A stretch of 12,414 bases of DNA, from NCBI GenBank assembly GCA_964585325.1, contig CAZPCT010000022.1:1-12414 (forward strand). The letters run 5' to 3'. Within the stretch, counting starts at the first letter, position 1. The number at the start of each line of letters is the position of its first letter. This document shows, piece by piece, positions 1-6,764 of this stretch. A program made the position numbers and the translations under genes. Source of the stretch: CAZPCT01 sp964585325 (GTDB taxonomy: Bacteria > Patescibacteriota > Minisyncoccia > JACQLN01 > CAZPCT01). The notes under the pieces were generated by a model. It was given only the letters and a program-made list of their open reading frames with translations. It did not search any database and was not told the DNA's origin.

Positions 1-27
1 AAAAAGCGGCTCCGGCCGCTCTTTTTT
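1..27. terminator. Rho-independent terminator at left edge, usable in both directions
   Basis: A 6-bp perfect stem AGCGGC (5-10) / GCCGCT (15-20) with a TCCG loop is followed on the plus strand by C and six T (22-27). On the minus strand the same stem runs into T residues (positions 1-4, cut by the window edge). It lies 30-55 nt downstream of the comM-like stop codon, so it probably ends that minus-strand operon and may also end a plus-strand gene to the left. Confidence 0.8.
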
Positions 28-49
28 GTTACCTAGCATGCTACGTAAC
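28..49. repeat. 22-bp near-perfect palindrome between terminator and comM-like stop
   Basis: GTTAC (28-32) and GTAAC (45-49) flank the perfect 10-bp palindrome TAGCATGCTA (34-43), with a single C/C mismatch pair at 33 and 44. It could add to the terminator or be a protein-binding site. It lacks the two 11-bp arms around a 6-bp centre expected of a Xer dif site. Function unknown. Confidence 0.4.
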
Positions 50-59
50 AACAGTGCGC

Positions 60-1580
60 TTACCGCGAGGCCTGGGGCTTGAACTGGAGCGCCTCTTGGA
101 GGTGTGTGGGGGCGATTGTCTCGCTTTCTTCTAGGTCTGCTATGGTGCGCGCAACTTTAAGGACCCGGTGGTAGGCACGAGCAGAAAGGTCGTACGTCTC
201 CATAGCACGCTTCATAAGTGTCTCGCCCCCATTGTCCAGTGCGCAAAAATGCCTGATGTCACGGTAACTTATTTGGCTGTTGGCCAGGTATGCATGTTTT
301 TGGTAGCGTTCCATTTGGAGAGTACGTGCGGTCTCAACTCGTTCGCGCACTCTCTCTGAAGACTCACCTTCCGTGTCACTCATGAGCTTGTCGTGGCGTA
401 CCCGGGGGACAAAAAGATGAAGATCAATCCGGTCAAGCAGCGGGCCCGAAAGCTTTCGCTTGTACCGGGATATTTGGTGCGGCGTACAGACACACGCCTT
501 TTTTGTGTCATATCTGAAGCCGCACGGGCAGGGATTCATGGTGGCAACGAGCATAAATTTGGATGGAAAGCTCAGCGTTCCATGAGCCCGAGAAACAGTC
601 ACCGCGCCGTCTTCCAGGGGCTGGCGCAAACTCTCCAATACTCTGCGGTCAAATTCTGGCAACTCATCAAGAAAGAGTACGCCGTGGTGAGCCAAGGTAA
701 TTTCACCCGGATGAGGAATTGACCCCCCACCCACAAGCGCCACCGCGGAGGCAGAATGGTGTGGATTTCTAAAGGGTCGCTCAACAACAACGGGGTTTTC
801 CGCGCTCGTCAGGCCTGCTATAGAAAAGATCTTTGTTACCTCAAGCCGCTCCCCCCAGGTCATGGACGGAAGAATGGAAATGAGTGCTTTGGCAAGAAGT
901 GTCTTTCCGGAGCCGGGTGGGCCTGAAAGCAGAACGTTGTGTGCTCCGGCAGCGGCAATTTCCAGCGCACGTTTTACCTGCTCTTGCCCTTTTATGGCGG
1001 CAAAGTCATATGAGGGGGCGGGGGTGTGCGTGGTGGCGCGCGGCTGTACGGGCGAGAAGGGAGCGGTCTGTTCAAGATGAGCAAGCAGGTCGGCAAGTGA
1101 CCTAACTCCGTAGACTACAATGTCTTCAACCAGTGCGGCCTCATGCCGGTTTTCCCAAGGGACGTACATTTCCCGCATACCCCGCTCTTTAGCTAAGAGG
1201 GTCATTGGAAGGATGCCGGGCACGGGACGGACCTCCCCATTTAGAGCCAGCTCGCCTACAAAAAGCTTCTGCTCTGTATCGCAAGAGAGCTGTCCTGACG
1301 CAACCAGGTAAGCCAGGGCGATGGGGAGATCATACTTAGGTCCTTCTTTTTTAAGATCTGCCGGAGCAAGATTGACTATGACCCGGTGGTTGCGACGGTT
1401 CGGCGGAGTGAGCCCCGTGTTTTTTATGGCGGATGAGACGCGCTCCTTTGATTCTTCAACCGCCTTGTCGGGCAGGCCAACAATAGTAAAAAAATGAAGA
1501 CCCGGCGAAAGGTCCACTTCTACTTCTATAGTAAACGCATCCAGCCCCATAAGTGCCGCCGCGTATACCTTGCTAGGCAT
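60..1580 (-). CDS. comM: ComM/YifB-family Mg-chelatase-like AAA+ ATPase
   Basis: The 506-residue product has the usual ComM/YifB length and domain order. An N-terminal ChlI/Lon-protease-like fold (about 1-170) contains GLPDKAVEESKERV (35-48). The AAA+ Mg-chelatase core has Walker A GPPGSGKT (220-227), Walker B VLFLDE (301-306) and the GPLLDRIDLH segment (379-388) carrying the likely arginine finger. A C-terminal Mg-chelatase domain follows. A cysteine cluster, CPCG (351-354) and CVC (363-365), is typical of the family. ComM in Gram-negatives is a hexameric helicase that drives branch migration during integration of transformed DNA; the role in this organism is inferred from family only. The ATG lies 2 nt after the dksA-like stop, without a clear Shine-Dalgarno, so translational coupling is likely. 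A terminator follows at 1-27. Confidence 0.93.
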   Translation of the reverse strand: MPSKVYAAALMGLDAFTIEVEVDLSPGLHFFTIVGLPDKAVEESKERVSSAIKNTGLTPPNRRNHRVIVNLAPADLKKEGPKYDLPIALAYLVASGQLSCDTEQKLFVGELALNGEVRPVPGILPMTLLAKERGMREMYVPWENRHEAALVEDIVVYGVRSLADLLAHLEQTAPFSPVQPRATTHTPAPSYDFAAIKGQEQVKRALEIAAAGAHNVLLSGPPGSGKTLLAKALISILPSMTWGERLEVTKIFSIAGLTSAENPVVVERPFRNPHHSASAVALVGGGSIPHPGEITLAHHGVLFLDELPEFDRRVLESLRQPLEDGAVTVSRAHGTLSFPSKFMLVATMNPCPCGFRYDTKKACVCTPHQISRYKRKLSGPLLDRIDLHLFVPRVRHDKLMSDTEGESSERVRERVETARTLQMERYQKHAYLANSQISYRDIRHFCALDNGGETLMKRAMETYDLSARAYHRVLKVARTIADLEESETIAPTHLQEALQFKPQASR

Positions 1581-1582
1581 GG

Positions 1583-1948
1583 TCAGCTCTGGTTATGTTC
1601 CTGGCACCGCGTAGTCTCTGGGTAGGCCATAAGCCGTTCTACGGGAATATCCTCGCCGCCAGTCTCACACGTTCCGTACGTGCCTGCGTCCAGGCGCTCA
1701 AGGGCGCTCTTCACTTTCTTGAGGTGCAACTCAAGTGACTGTTCAAGAGAAAGGTTGACGACATGTTCCGCCACCTCGTGTACATTGTCGTCCCAGTCGT
1801 CCCCTATGTCTCTATAGGTAGCTTTCCAGTTTCCCTTAATATCCGGGTCCTTTGTGGCAATACGGGAAAGCTGCTCAACAAGGTCTGCTTTTTTGGCTTC
1901 AAGCTTTTTTCGTATGGTATCTAGTTGTTCAGGGGTGAGATGTTCCAT
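1583..1948 (-). CDS. DksA/TraR-family regulator with degenerate zinc finger
   Basis: This 121-residue protein has a predicted coiled coil (about 8-85) with an acidic turn DIGDDWDD (47-54). A C-terminal finger follows, in the DksA pattern TYGTC...G...IPVERLMAYPET..C..H. Of the four Zn ligands, only C94 and C115 are cysteines: the second position is G97 and the fourth is H118. Similar degenerate fingers (CxxSG/CxEH) are known in the Firmicute YteA-type branch, so this is probably a natural variant and not decay. DksA proteins bind RNA polymerase in the secondary channel and tune initiation, often with ppGpp; whether this one does so is inference. It is first in a two-gene unit with comM-like, 2 nt apart. 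There is no Shine-Dalgarno, and a TATAAA box 5 nt before the ATG suggests a leaderless transcript. Confidence 0.87.
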   Translation of the reverse strand: MEHLTPEQLDTIRKKLEAKKADLVEQLSRIATKDPDIKGNWKATYRDIGDDWDDNVHEVAEHVVNLSLEQSLELHLKKVKSALERLDAGTYGTCETGGEDIPVERLMAYPETTRCQEHNQS

Positions 1949-1953
1949 AATGA

Positions 1954-1959
1954 TTTATA
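1954..1959 (-). promoter_or_regulatory. -10-like box immediately upstream of the dksA-like start
   Basis: On the minus strand TATAAA ends 5 nt before the ATG at 1948, so initiation would fall at or next to the start codon and give a leaderless mRNA. No convincing -35 is seen. The same geometry occurs before the recombinase (7795-7800) and the 3D-domain gene (10021-10026). Confidence 0.4.
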
Positions 1960-1995
1960 AGGTTTAGGAATGCTTCAATATCTTTATGAGAGGGT

Positions 1996-2001
1996 AGTAT
2001 A
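1996..2001 (-). promoter_or_regulatory. Alternative -10 box for the dksA-like/comM-like operon
   Basis: The minus strand reads TATACT here (5 of 6 to consensus), about 48 nt before the ATG. The hexamer 17 nt upstream (GGTAAA) is a poor -35. It is an alternative to the closer box at 1954-1959; the sequence alone cannot decide. Confidence 0.35.
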
Positions 2002-2045
2002 CGCCCAGTGTAAAACTATTTACCTCCCACCGCAAGTAAAAAATT

Positions 2046-2051
2046 TGTAAT
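2046..2051 (+). promoter_or_regulatory. Possible -10 box for the structured RNA
   Basis: TGTAAT (5 of 6 to TATAAT) ends 6 nt before the GGGCC that begins the first long stem of the putative RNA, which is the right distance for initiation at about 2058. No matching -35 is seen at 16-18 nt. The AT-rich gap 1949-2057 would then be shared with the divergent dksA-like promoter. Confidence 0.3.
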
Positions 2052-2057
2052 AAAACA

Positions 2058-2678
2058 GGGCCATCAGAGCATGAACTGTACAGTGTGTCCGCTTAAGGCA
2101 GACAAGAGATACGTACAGGGCCGTCTGATGGCCCAAGTCCCGCCAGTGGCGGGAAGAACTGAGATTGCTAGGGGTGCCCTAGCTTTGACGCTTCTAGGAG
2201 GCGCACAACCAACAGTGCCCTCGGATGTGGGTGTAGAGATGTGTAAACATTCCTACATCCACATCCGAGAGAAAAAGTGATCGCTTGCTTCCTAATAACT
2301 CCGTGTTCCCATGATTGAAGGTACTGAACATGCTGCCCAAGCAGCTGTTGAAGGTTGGTGCGAGTCCCAGTGGGGACTGCACAGTAGGTCGTCCCATGTG
2401 TCCGTAGTTCGGACGGGACGGGCGCAATGCGCGCCGCTCGTGTCGTTGCCGACGGGCCCAAGTATTGCCGTGGCCGCTTCACGTTGCCCAAGTCTGCTCA
2501 TATCCCACCCTCCAGTGAAGATAGAGCGGTAAAGTATGCTTCTGTAGAACTGGACCGCTCTCTGCAGAAACATGTTGACCATCGAGTGCCTGTTAAGGCA
2601 CGGGTAGGGTACAAATGCGACTGGTCCATCTCCGATGGCCAGCACTTTCATTCTTGCACAGTGAGTCCACAAAGCAAG
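2058..2678 (+). ncRNA. Putative large structured noncoding RNA, family not recognised
   Basis: No open frame in 1949-2709 on either strand looks like a protein, yet the stretch is packed with perfect or near-perfect inverted repeats. Main helices: 2058-2068/2124-2134 (11 bp) enclosing 2076-2081/2113-2118; 2139-2144/2148-2153; 2167-2173/2177-2183; 2189-2194/2198-2203; 2220-2236/2253-2269 (17 bp, one G-U) extended by 2239-2242/2247-2250 and closed by GTAA; 2332-2336/2341-2345; 2358-2368/2373-2382 (10 bp, one bulge); 2390-2395/2415-2420 enclosing 2400-2404/2410-2414; 2421-2425/2431-2435; 2523-2530/2554-2561; 2586-2591/2596-2601; 2621-2630/2634-2642. Weaker stems lie at 2304-2308/2326-2330 and 2653-2657/2674-2678. 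The GTAA (GNRA-type) loop and the -10 at 2046 favour the plus strand. I see no RNase P, tmRNA, SRP or group I/II intron signatures. It is divergent from dksA-like and convergent with the nucleotidyltransferase gene. Both ends are approximate; it might be two adjacent RNAs. Confidence 0.55.
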
Positions 2679-2709
2679 CACAGCTTTTCCACACGTTTTA
2701 AGGAGCTTT

Positions 2710-3261
2710 TCAAGAATGGAGCGAAGAGGCGGTCTCTCGTGGCGGATAGTATTCTATCTCCCGGGCGTCCATAGTGAGGACCGTATCGGGGTGAGCCAGA
2801 TGACAGGAAAAAGAAGTGGTGATGAAACGTGAGATACTTGCGCGGGCAATGCGCTCGCATAGCCACGCCACGCCAGTTGCACACAGAAGATGTTCAACAA
2901 GGCGCAAAGGAGAGGCGCCTCCCCACAATAAAAGTGTGCGGGAATGGTTGGGGGCGTTGTTCGTGGATGCGTACGATGCGTTCACGCACATTCGCCCCGC
3001 CCGTTTAGTGCGCGTACGCCTGAGACCCGTTAGAGAGAGTGCGACAAACAACATGCCTCTATGAAACCAGACAAACTCCGGGTGTGATATGGCAATGATG
3101 TCTATGTCACTTCCCATATGTGCCGTCCCCGCTGCCACTGAACCGGTCAACAGATATCCTCTACTGAAAGGGATGTACGAAAAAAAATGCGCGAGACGTG
3201 CGGCCCGCTGCTCGTACACCATTGCTGCTTCACTCTTCTCTTGTGTCCCCCCTGTTCTCAT
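2710..3261 (-). CDS. Nucleotidyltransferase-fold (MNT/pol beta-like) domain protein
   Basis: The 183-residue product carries the pol-beta-type nucleotidyltransferase signature: GSVAAGTAHMGSDIDIIAIS (40-59), where the GS pair and D52/D54 are the expected nucleotide- and metal-binding positions. The stretch PEFVWFHRGMLFVAL (61-75) and the following LTGLRRTRTKRAGRMCVN resemble longer proteins described as nucleotidyltransferase-domain hypotheticals in CPR genomes, but the part after about residue 110 is not recognisable, so the C-terminus may be shortened. The substrate is unknown. It starts 8 nt after the stop of the 426-residue gene and is probably co-transcribed with it. No Shine-Dalgarno precedes the ATG at 3261; a second ATG at 3222 (residue 14) is a possible true start and keeps the whole domain. 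It converges on the putative structured RNA. Confidence 0.75.
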   Translation of the reverse strand: MRTGGTQEKSEAAMVYEQRAARLAHFFSYIPFSRGYLLTGSVAAGTAHMGSDIDIIAISHPEFVWFHRGMLFVALSLTGLRRTRTKRAGRMCVNASYASTNNAPNHSRTLLLWGGASPLRLVEHLLCATGVAWLCERIARASISRFITTSFSCHLAHPDTVLTMDAREIEYYPPRETASSLHS

Positions 3262-3269
3262 GGTGGCAG

Positions 3270-4550
3270 CTACAACGCGTCTATGGCAGCGAACATAGAT
3301 GACTTTGACGTTGTGATAATCAGAAGATTGTTTGTTAGTGCGTAGTCAATGGTGACGGTAGGGAGCGGGAGGTTCCGGTACCGAACAGGCACTGCGTTGT
3401 AGGTGGCGTCAAGGAATGGCCGCGTCTCTCCCGTTACCTCGGCCACAATCAAGTTTCTGAGGTCCCGCACCATGGTGGCCTCCCACTGCCCAAGCGAAGA
3501 CGAGAGGGCTGCGCTGTTGGTTGCAGCAAGAGCAATACCTAAGCGAGGCCCGGCGCAGTCCGGCCGCTCTACGCCCGCCTCATTGCACTGCGCCGTATCA
3601 TAAACGGTGGTGGGAAGGAGGAATATATTGTACGTGGGGGTAAGTTGGGCAGAGACAGTTGCGGGTACGGTCAGCTCCAGTGCAGCCGCAAGCTCGTTCC
3701 ACGTGAGCTCACGCTGAACATTTCCTTCTGTCACCAGAAAGACAAGCCGGACAAGGGCCTCGTGTTGCCGCTGAGCGGCAACTGACTGGTTGAGGGCGGC
3801 AACAATGGTGGCTCTTTCAGGAGCGTTCAGTGATATGGTCTGGGTGTCTGCAAAGGCAAGAAATGGTTGCGCGATGGTTGGGGAGGCAACAGTGGGCTCT
3901 CCCGGATCGTCCAGTTCGGTGGGAAGTGTCTCTTCGGGGCTGGGGAGTGTGCTGCCGGTGGGGCGCGTTACACTCTCCTCTCCGTCGGGGCGGACAAAGA
4001 ACCACCATACTTCAAAGCCAATGAGCACAATAATGAGAAGCGCGCCCAGTCCCAAAAAGAGGGTTCGTTTACGTCCTCGTCCGGATGGAGTGTTACCTGT
4101 GTGTGGTGGTACAAAACGCTCGTCGCCTCCAGGCCCTGTAGGTGCGGGCCGAGGTGCCGGCTGGGCTGGGGCGGGAGCTGGGAACGAAGCAGCGGGCTGT
4201 GGCGGCCGTGCGGGCTCAGAATTCGGCAGCCCGACAGGGAGAGGCCGAGGTGGACGTGCGGGCGGTATCGGCGGAGCGCTGGGGCGGGAAGGTTGGGGAG
4301 GTGTGGGGGGCGTTTCGTCAATATGCGGCAGGTTGGGCGGGGGTTCGTTCTGGTGTTGCGCAGGAGAAGGATGTTCGTCCTTTTGTACGTGCGGTGCCGC
4401 AGGTGTACCAGCTCCTCTCTCTCCTCCCGGGCGTGGTGTGGGTGGCTGTGGAACTGAAACGGCCTGGGTACTGCCCCCTTTCCCTTTTTGAGAGTCAATG
4501 TCTGTGCGCAGTGAGCGCATCATATACTGTTGTTCGTTGTTTTGTGCCAT
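3270..4550 (-). CDS. Proline-rich single-pass membrane protein, function unknown
   Basis: This 426-residue protein is not recognised. A hydrophilic N-terminal region (1-160) is strongly enriched in Pro, Ala and Arg (PPIPPARPPRP around 93-103). A basic GRGRKR (157-162) is followed by one hydrophobic helix (about 164-187, rich in L, I, V, F, W). A Pro/Thr/Glu linker (188-225) leads to a folded C-terminal domain (226-426). The basic flank predicts a cytoplasmic N-terminus and an exported C-terminal domain, where C322 and C332 could form a disulfide. The tail IDYALTNNLLIITTS (401-415) looks like a beta strand end. It heads a unit with the nucleotidyltransferase gene. There is no Shine-Dalgarno: the ATG follows directly on the T-run of the pnp terminator. 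A high-scoring frame antisense to the proline-rich part is a composition shadow. Confidence 0.8.
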   Translation of the reverse strand: MAQNNEQQYMMRSLRTDIDSQKGKGGSTQAVSVPQPPTPRPGGERGAGTPAAPHVQKDEHPSPAQHQNEPPPNLPHIDETPPTPPQPSRPSAPPIPPARPPRPLPVGLPNSEPARPPQPAASFPAPAPAQPAPRPAPTGPGGDERFVPPHTGNTPSGRGRKRTLFLGLGALLIIVLIGFEVWWFFVRPDGEESVTRPTGSTLPSPEETLPTELDDPGEPTVASPTIAQPFLAFADTQTISLNAPERATIVAALNQSVAAQRQHEALVRLVFLVTEGNVQRELTWNELAAALELTVPATVSAQLTPTYNIFLLPTTVYDTAQCNEAGVERPDCAGPRLGIALAATNSAALSSSLGQWEATMVRDLRNLIVAEVTGETRPFLDATYNAVPVRYRNLPLPTVTIDYALTNNLLIITTSKSSMFAAIDAL

Positions 4551-4599
4551 AAAAAACGAGCGTAATGTGGTGTGTCCTTATTTTACCACAGTTACGCTC
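4551..4599 (-). terminator. Rho-independent terminator after pnp
   Basis: On the minus strand the arms GAGCGTAA (4599-4592) and TTACGCTC (4565-4558) pair perfectly, and the helix continues through CCAC/GTGG (4586-4589 with 4567-4570). A G and six T (4557-4551) follow. The T-run touches the ATG of the next gene at 4550, so the terminator fills the pnp-to-next-gene gap. Confidence 0.8.
4580..4588 (-). promoter_or_regulatory. Extended -10 inside the pnp terminator loop
   Basis: The loop of the terminator reads TGGTAAAAT on the minus strand: TG-N plus TAAAAT, 5 of 6 to consensus, in the extended -10 form that needs no good -35. It lies about 30 nt before the ATG at 4550 and could drive the proline-rich membrane protein gene separately from pnp. 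Confidence 0.4.
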
Positions 4600-4629
4600 A
4601 TCTTTTAGAGTCGCGAGTGTCGCCAGACG

Positions 4630-6759
4630 CTATTCTTCTTTCTTCATTTCTTGGGAGACCCCCTTCATAGTCAGGTTTATCCGTCCCTCCTCATCTATGT
4701 TTTTGACCTTCACATGCACCAAGTCTCCTATTTTAACTACGTCCTCAACCTTCTCAACATACTCTTCTGAAAGCTCAGAAACATGCACCAACCCCTGTTG
4801 GTTTGGAAGAATTTCCACAAACGCGCCAAAGTTGAGAAGACGTACCACCTTGCCCGCAAAAACCTCTCCAGGCTCCACGTCGCGGGCAATGTTCTTCACC
4901 CACTCACGTGCCTTCTCAGCCGCCTCCGCGTCGGTGGAGGTGACATAGATCATACCCGAGTCCTCAATATCTATGGTGACCCCCGTCTCTGCTGTTATTT
5001 CGTTTATAACCTTGCCGCCAGGGCCAATAACATTCCGTATCTTTTCTGGGTTTATCTGCAACGTAAGTACGCGGGGAGCGTAGACTGAAAGTTCGGCGCG
5101 GGGAGCGCTGATGGTGCCGTTCATAACGGCGAGTATCTGTTCCCGGGCTGTTTTGGCCCGCTGAACCGTCTCCTTGATGATTGTGTGGGTAATACCCCGC
5201 ACCTTCATGTCCACCTGCACGGCAGTGACACCATTTTTTGTGCCCGCCACCTTAAAGTCCATGTGTCCATAAAAATCTTCCGTGCCCTGAATGTCTGTGA
5301 GTAGTGCGTACTTTTGTTCGGGGTTGTTTTCGTCCGCAATGACAGTGCCTATTGAAATGCCCGCCACCGCCTCCTTTATTGGAACACCCGCGTCCATGAG
5401 CGCCAAGGACGATCCACACACAGATGCCATGGATGTGGAGCCGTTGGACGAAAGGATCTCTGTGACAATGCGAATAACATAGGGAAATTCTTCTTTGGGC
5501 GGGATCATAGGACTGATGGCGTTTTCAGCAAGCGCGCCGTGCCCTATTTCCCGTCTCCCGGTAAACATCCGGCCAGTCTCACCTACGGAAAAGGGAGGAA
5601 AGTTGTAGTGGTGCATAAACCGCTTGGTGCCTACAAGCTCCATGGTCTCAAGCGACTGCTCAAGGCCGGGCGCGCCAAGGGTAAGAATGGAGAGTGCCTG
5701 TGTGGCGCCACGATTAAAGATTCCCGTACCGTGCGTGCGTGGCAGCACTCCTACGTGTGCTGACAAAGGACGAAGCTCATCTAGGGCTCGCCCATCTACG
5801 CGCCTTTCCTGCTCCAGGATGTTGCGCTGTACTATCTTTTTTGACAATTCATCTACTGCACGGACCACTTTTTCTGACAGATCCTCTTTTTCAGGATGTC
5901 TTTCTTTTAGCGCGACCACTGCCTCTTTCTTTAGTGCATCCAACCGCTCTCCACGCTCCGGTTTCTCAAGGGAAAACAACGCCTCTTCAAGTTTGGACTC
6001 TAGCAACGTGGCCAGTTCTTCGGCCAGGTCATTGCCGGGTTCAGTAAGTGGCACGTCCGCTTTTTCTTTTCCAACAGCTGAAATAATTTTCTTTTGAAAA
6101 GCAATCAGTGCGTCTCTTGCCTCGTCCGTCGCCGCTATTGCGGCGGCTACTTCTTCGTCCGGCACTTCATTAGCGCGCCCTTCCAGCATATTAACTACAC
6201 CCTCGGGCCCCGAGACCACCATTTCAAGTGCGCTTCCCTCTCTGGTTGCGTAGTCGGGGTTCATCACCAGCTGGCCGCCAGTGTTCTGGGTCACGCGAAC
6301 CGCAGATACCGGACCATTCCAAGGTATGTCGGAAATGGCCAGCGCAAGCGATGAGGCAAAGATGGCCAGGATGTCTGCGTCGTTTTCGTTATCAAAAGAG
6401 AGAACAGATACAATAATCTGCACTTCGTTGCGCATATACGGACTGAACAAGGGCCGCAGGGTGCGGTCAACGAGCCGCGCGGTGAGTATGGCTTCGTCAG
6501 ATGGGCGACCTTCCCGCTTCACCCACTGGGAGCCTTTTATGCGCCCGGCCGCGTAAAACTTCTCATCAAATTCAATCATGAGCGGAAAGAAGTCTATGCC
6601 CTCCCGCGGCTCTTTTGACATAACAGCCGTGGCAAGAACGACAGTGTCCCCCAGTTGGGCCCGTACGGCACCATTCGCCTGCCCCGCAAGCTCCCCCGTC
6701 TGCACGCGGAACGTTTTACCAGCAATGTCAGTTTCAAATGTCTGTGTGTTGTTGTTCAT
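4630..6759 (-). CDS. pnp: Polyribonucleotide nucleotidyltransferase (PNPase)
   Basis: The product is a full-length 3'-5' phosphorolytic exoribonuclease, about 709 residues, with all expected domains. The first RNase PH-like domain has GRIKGSQWVKREGRPSDEAI (73-92). An all-helical linker covers about 205-315. The second RNase PH domain has FSVGETGRMFTGRREIGHGA (391-410), SSNGSTSMASVCG (438-450) and TEDFYGHMDFK, whose D496, D502 and K504 match the catalytic set. The KH domain has GPGG (580-583) and the S1 domain spans about 632-700. Residue numbers count from a GTG at 6762, immediately followed by the ATG at 6759 that I prefer. PNPase acts as a trimer in RNA decay. The start lies 2-5 nt after the NYN gene stop, so the two are likely translated together; rpsO lies upstream, as in many bacteria. 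Confidence 0.97.
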   Translation of the reverse strand: MNNNTQTFETDIAGKTFRVQTGELAGQANGAVRAQLGDTVVLATAVMSKEPREGIDFFPLMIEFDEKFYAAGRIKGSQWVKREGRPSDEAILTARLVDRTLRPLFSPYMRNEVQIIVSVLSFDNENDADILAIFASSLALAISDIPWNGPVSAVRVTQNTGGQLVMNPDYATREGSALEMVVSGPEGVVNMLEGRANEVPDEEVAAAIAATDEARDALIAFQKKIISAVGKEKADVPLTEPGNDLAEELATLLESKLEEALFSLEKPERGERLDALKKEAVVALKERHPEKEDLSEKVVRAVDELSKKIVQRNILEQERRVDGRALDELRPLSAHVGVLPRTHGTGIFNRGATQALSILTLGAPGLEQSLETMELVGTKRFMHHYNFPPFSVGETGRMFTGRREIGHGALAENAISPMIPPKEEFPYVIRIVTEILSSNGSTSMASVCGSSLALMDAGVPIKEAVAGISIGTVIADENNPEQKYALLTDIQGTEDFYGHMDFKVAGTKNGVTAVQVDMKVRGITHTIIKETVQRAKTAREQILAVMNGTISAPRAELSVYAPRVLTLQINPEKIRNVIGPGGKVINEITAETGVTIDIEDSGMIYVTSTDAEAAEKAREWVKNIARDVEPGEVFAGKVVRLLNFGAFVEILPNQQGLVHVSELSEEYVEKVEDVVKIGDLVHVKVKNIDEEGRINLTMKGVSQEMKKEE

Positions 6760-6764
6760 CACTC

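Noticed and set aside
28..49. Xer dif site
   Set aside because: The palindrome is fully symmetric without a 6-bp central spacer between 11-bp arms, and it is far from the recombinase gene.
2058..2678. RNase P RNA, tmRNA or self-splicing intron
   Set aside because: I looked for the RNase P conserved blocks (GAGGAAAGTCC, ACAGAA), a tmRNA TTCGA T-loop with a tag frame, and group I/II core motifs such as domain V. None is visible on either strand.
2071..2774. Several 70-130 codon frames on both strands inside the structured region
   Set aside because: They overlap one another in all frames, lack start signals, have odd composition without recognisable motifs and run through the perfect inverted repeats. 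They are better explained as chance frames in a noncoding RNA gene.
3790..4491. 233-codon plus-strand frame rich in Gly, Arg and Ser
   Set aside because: It is antisense to the Pro-rich part of the 426-residue membrane protein gene; CCN/GGN codons produce such mirror frames. No start signal or motif.
5624..6097. 157-codon plus-strand frame inside pnp
   Set aside because: It is fully antisense to the helical linker of PNPase, Ser/Arg-rich, with no motifs.
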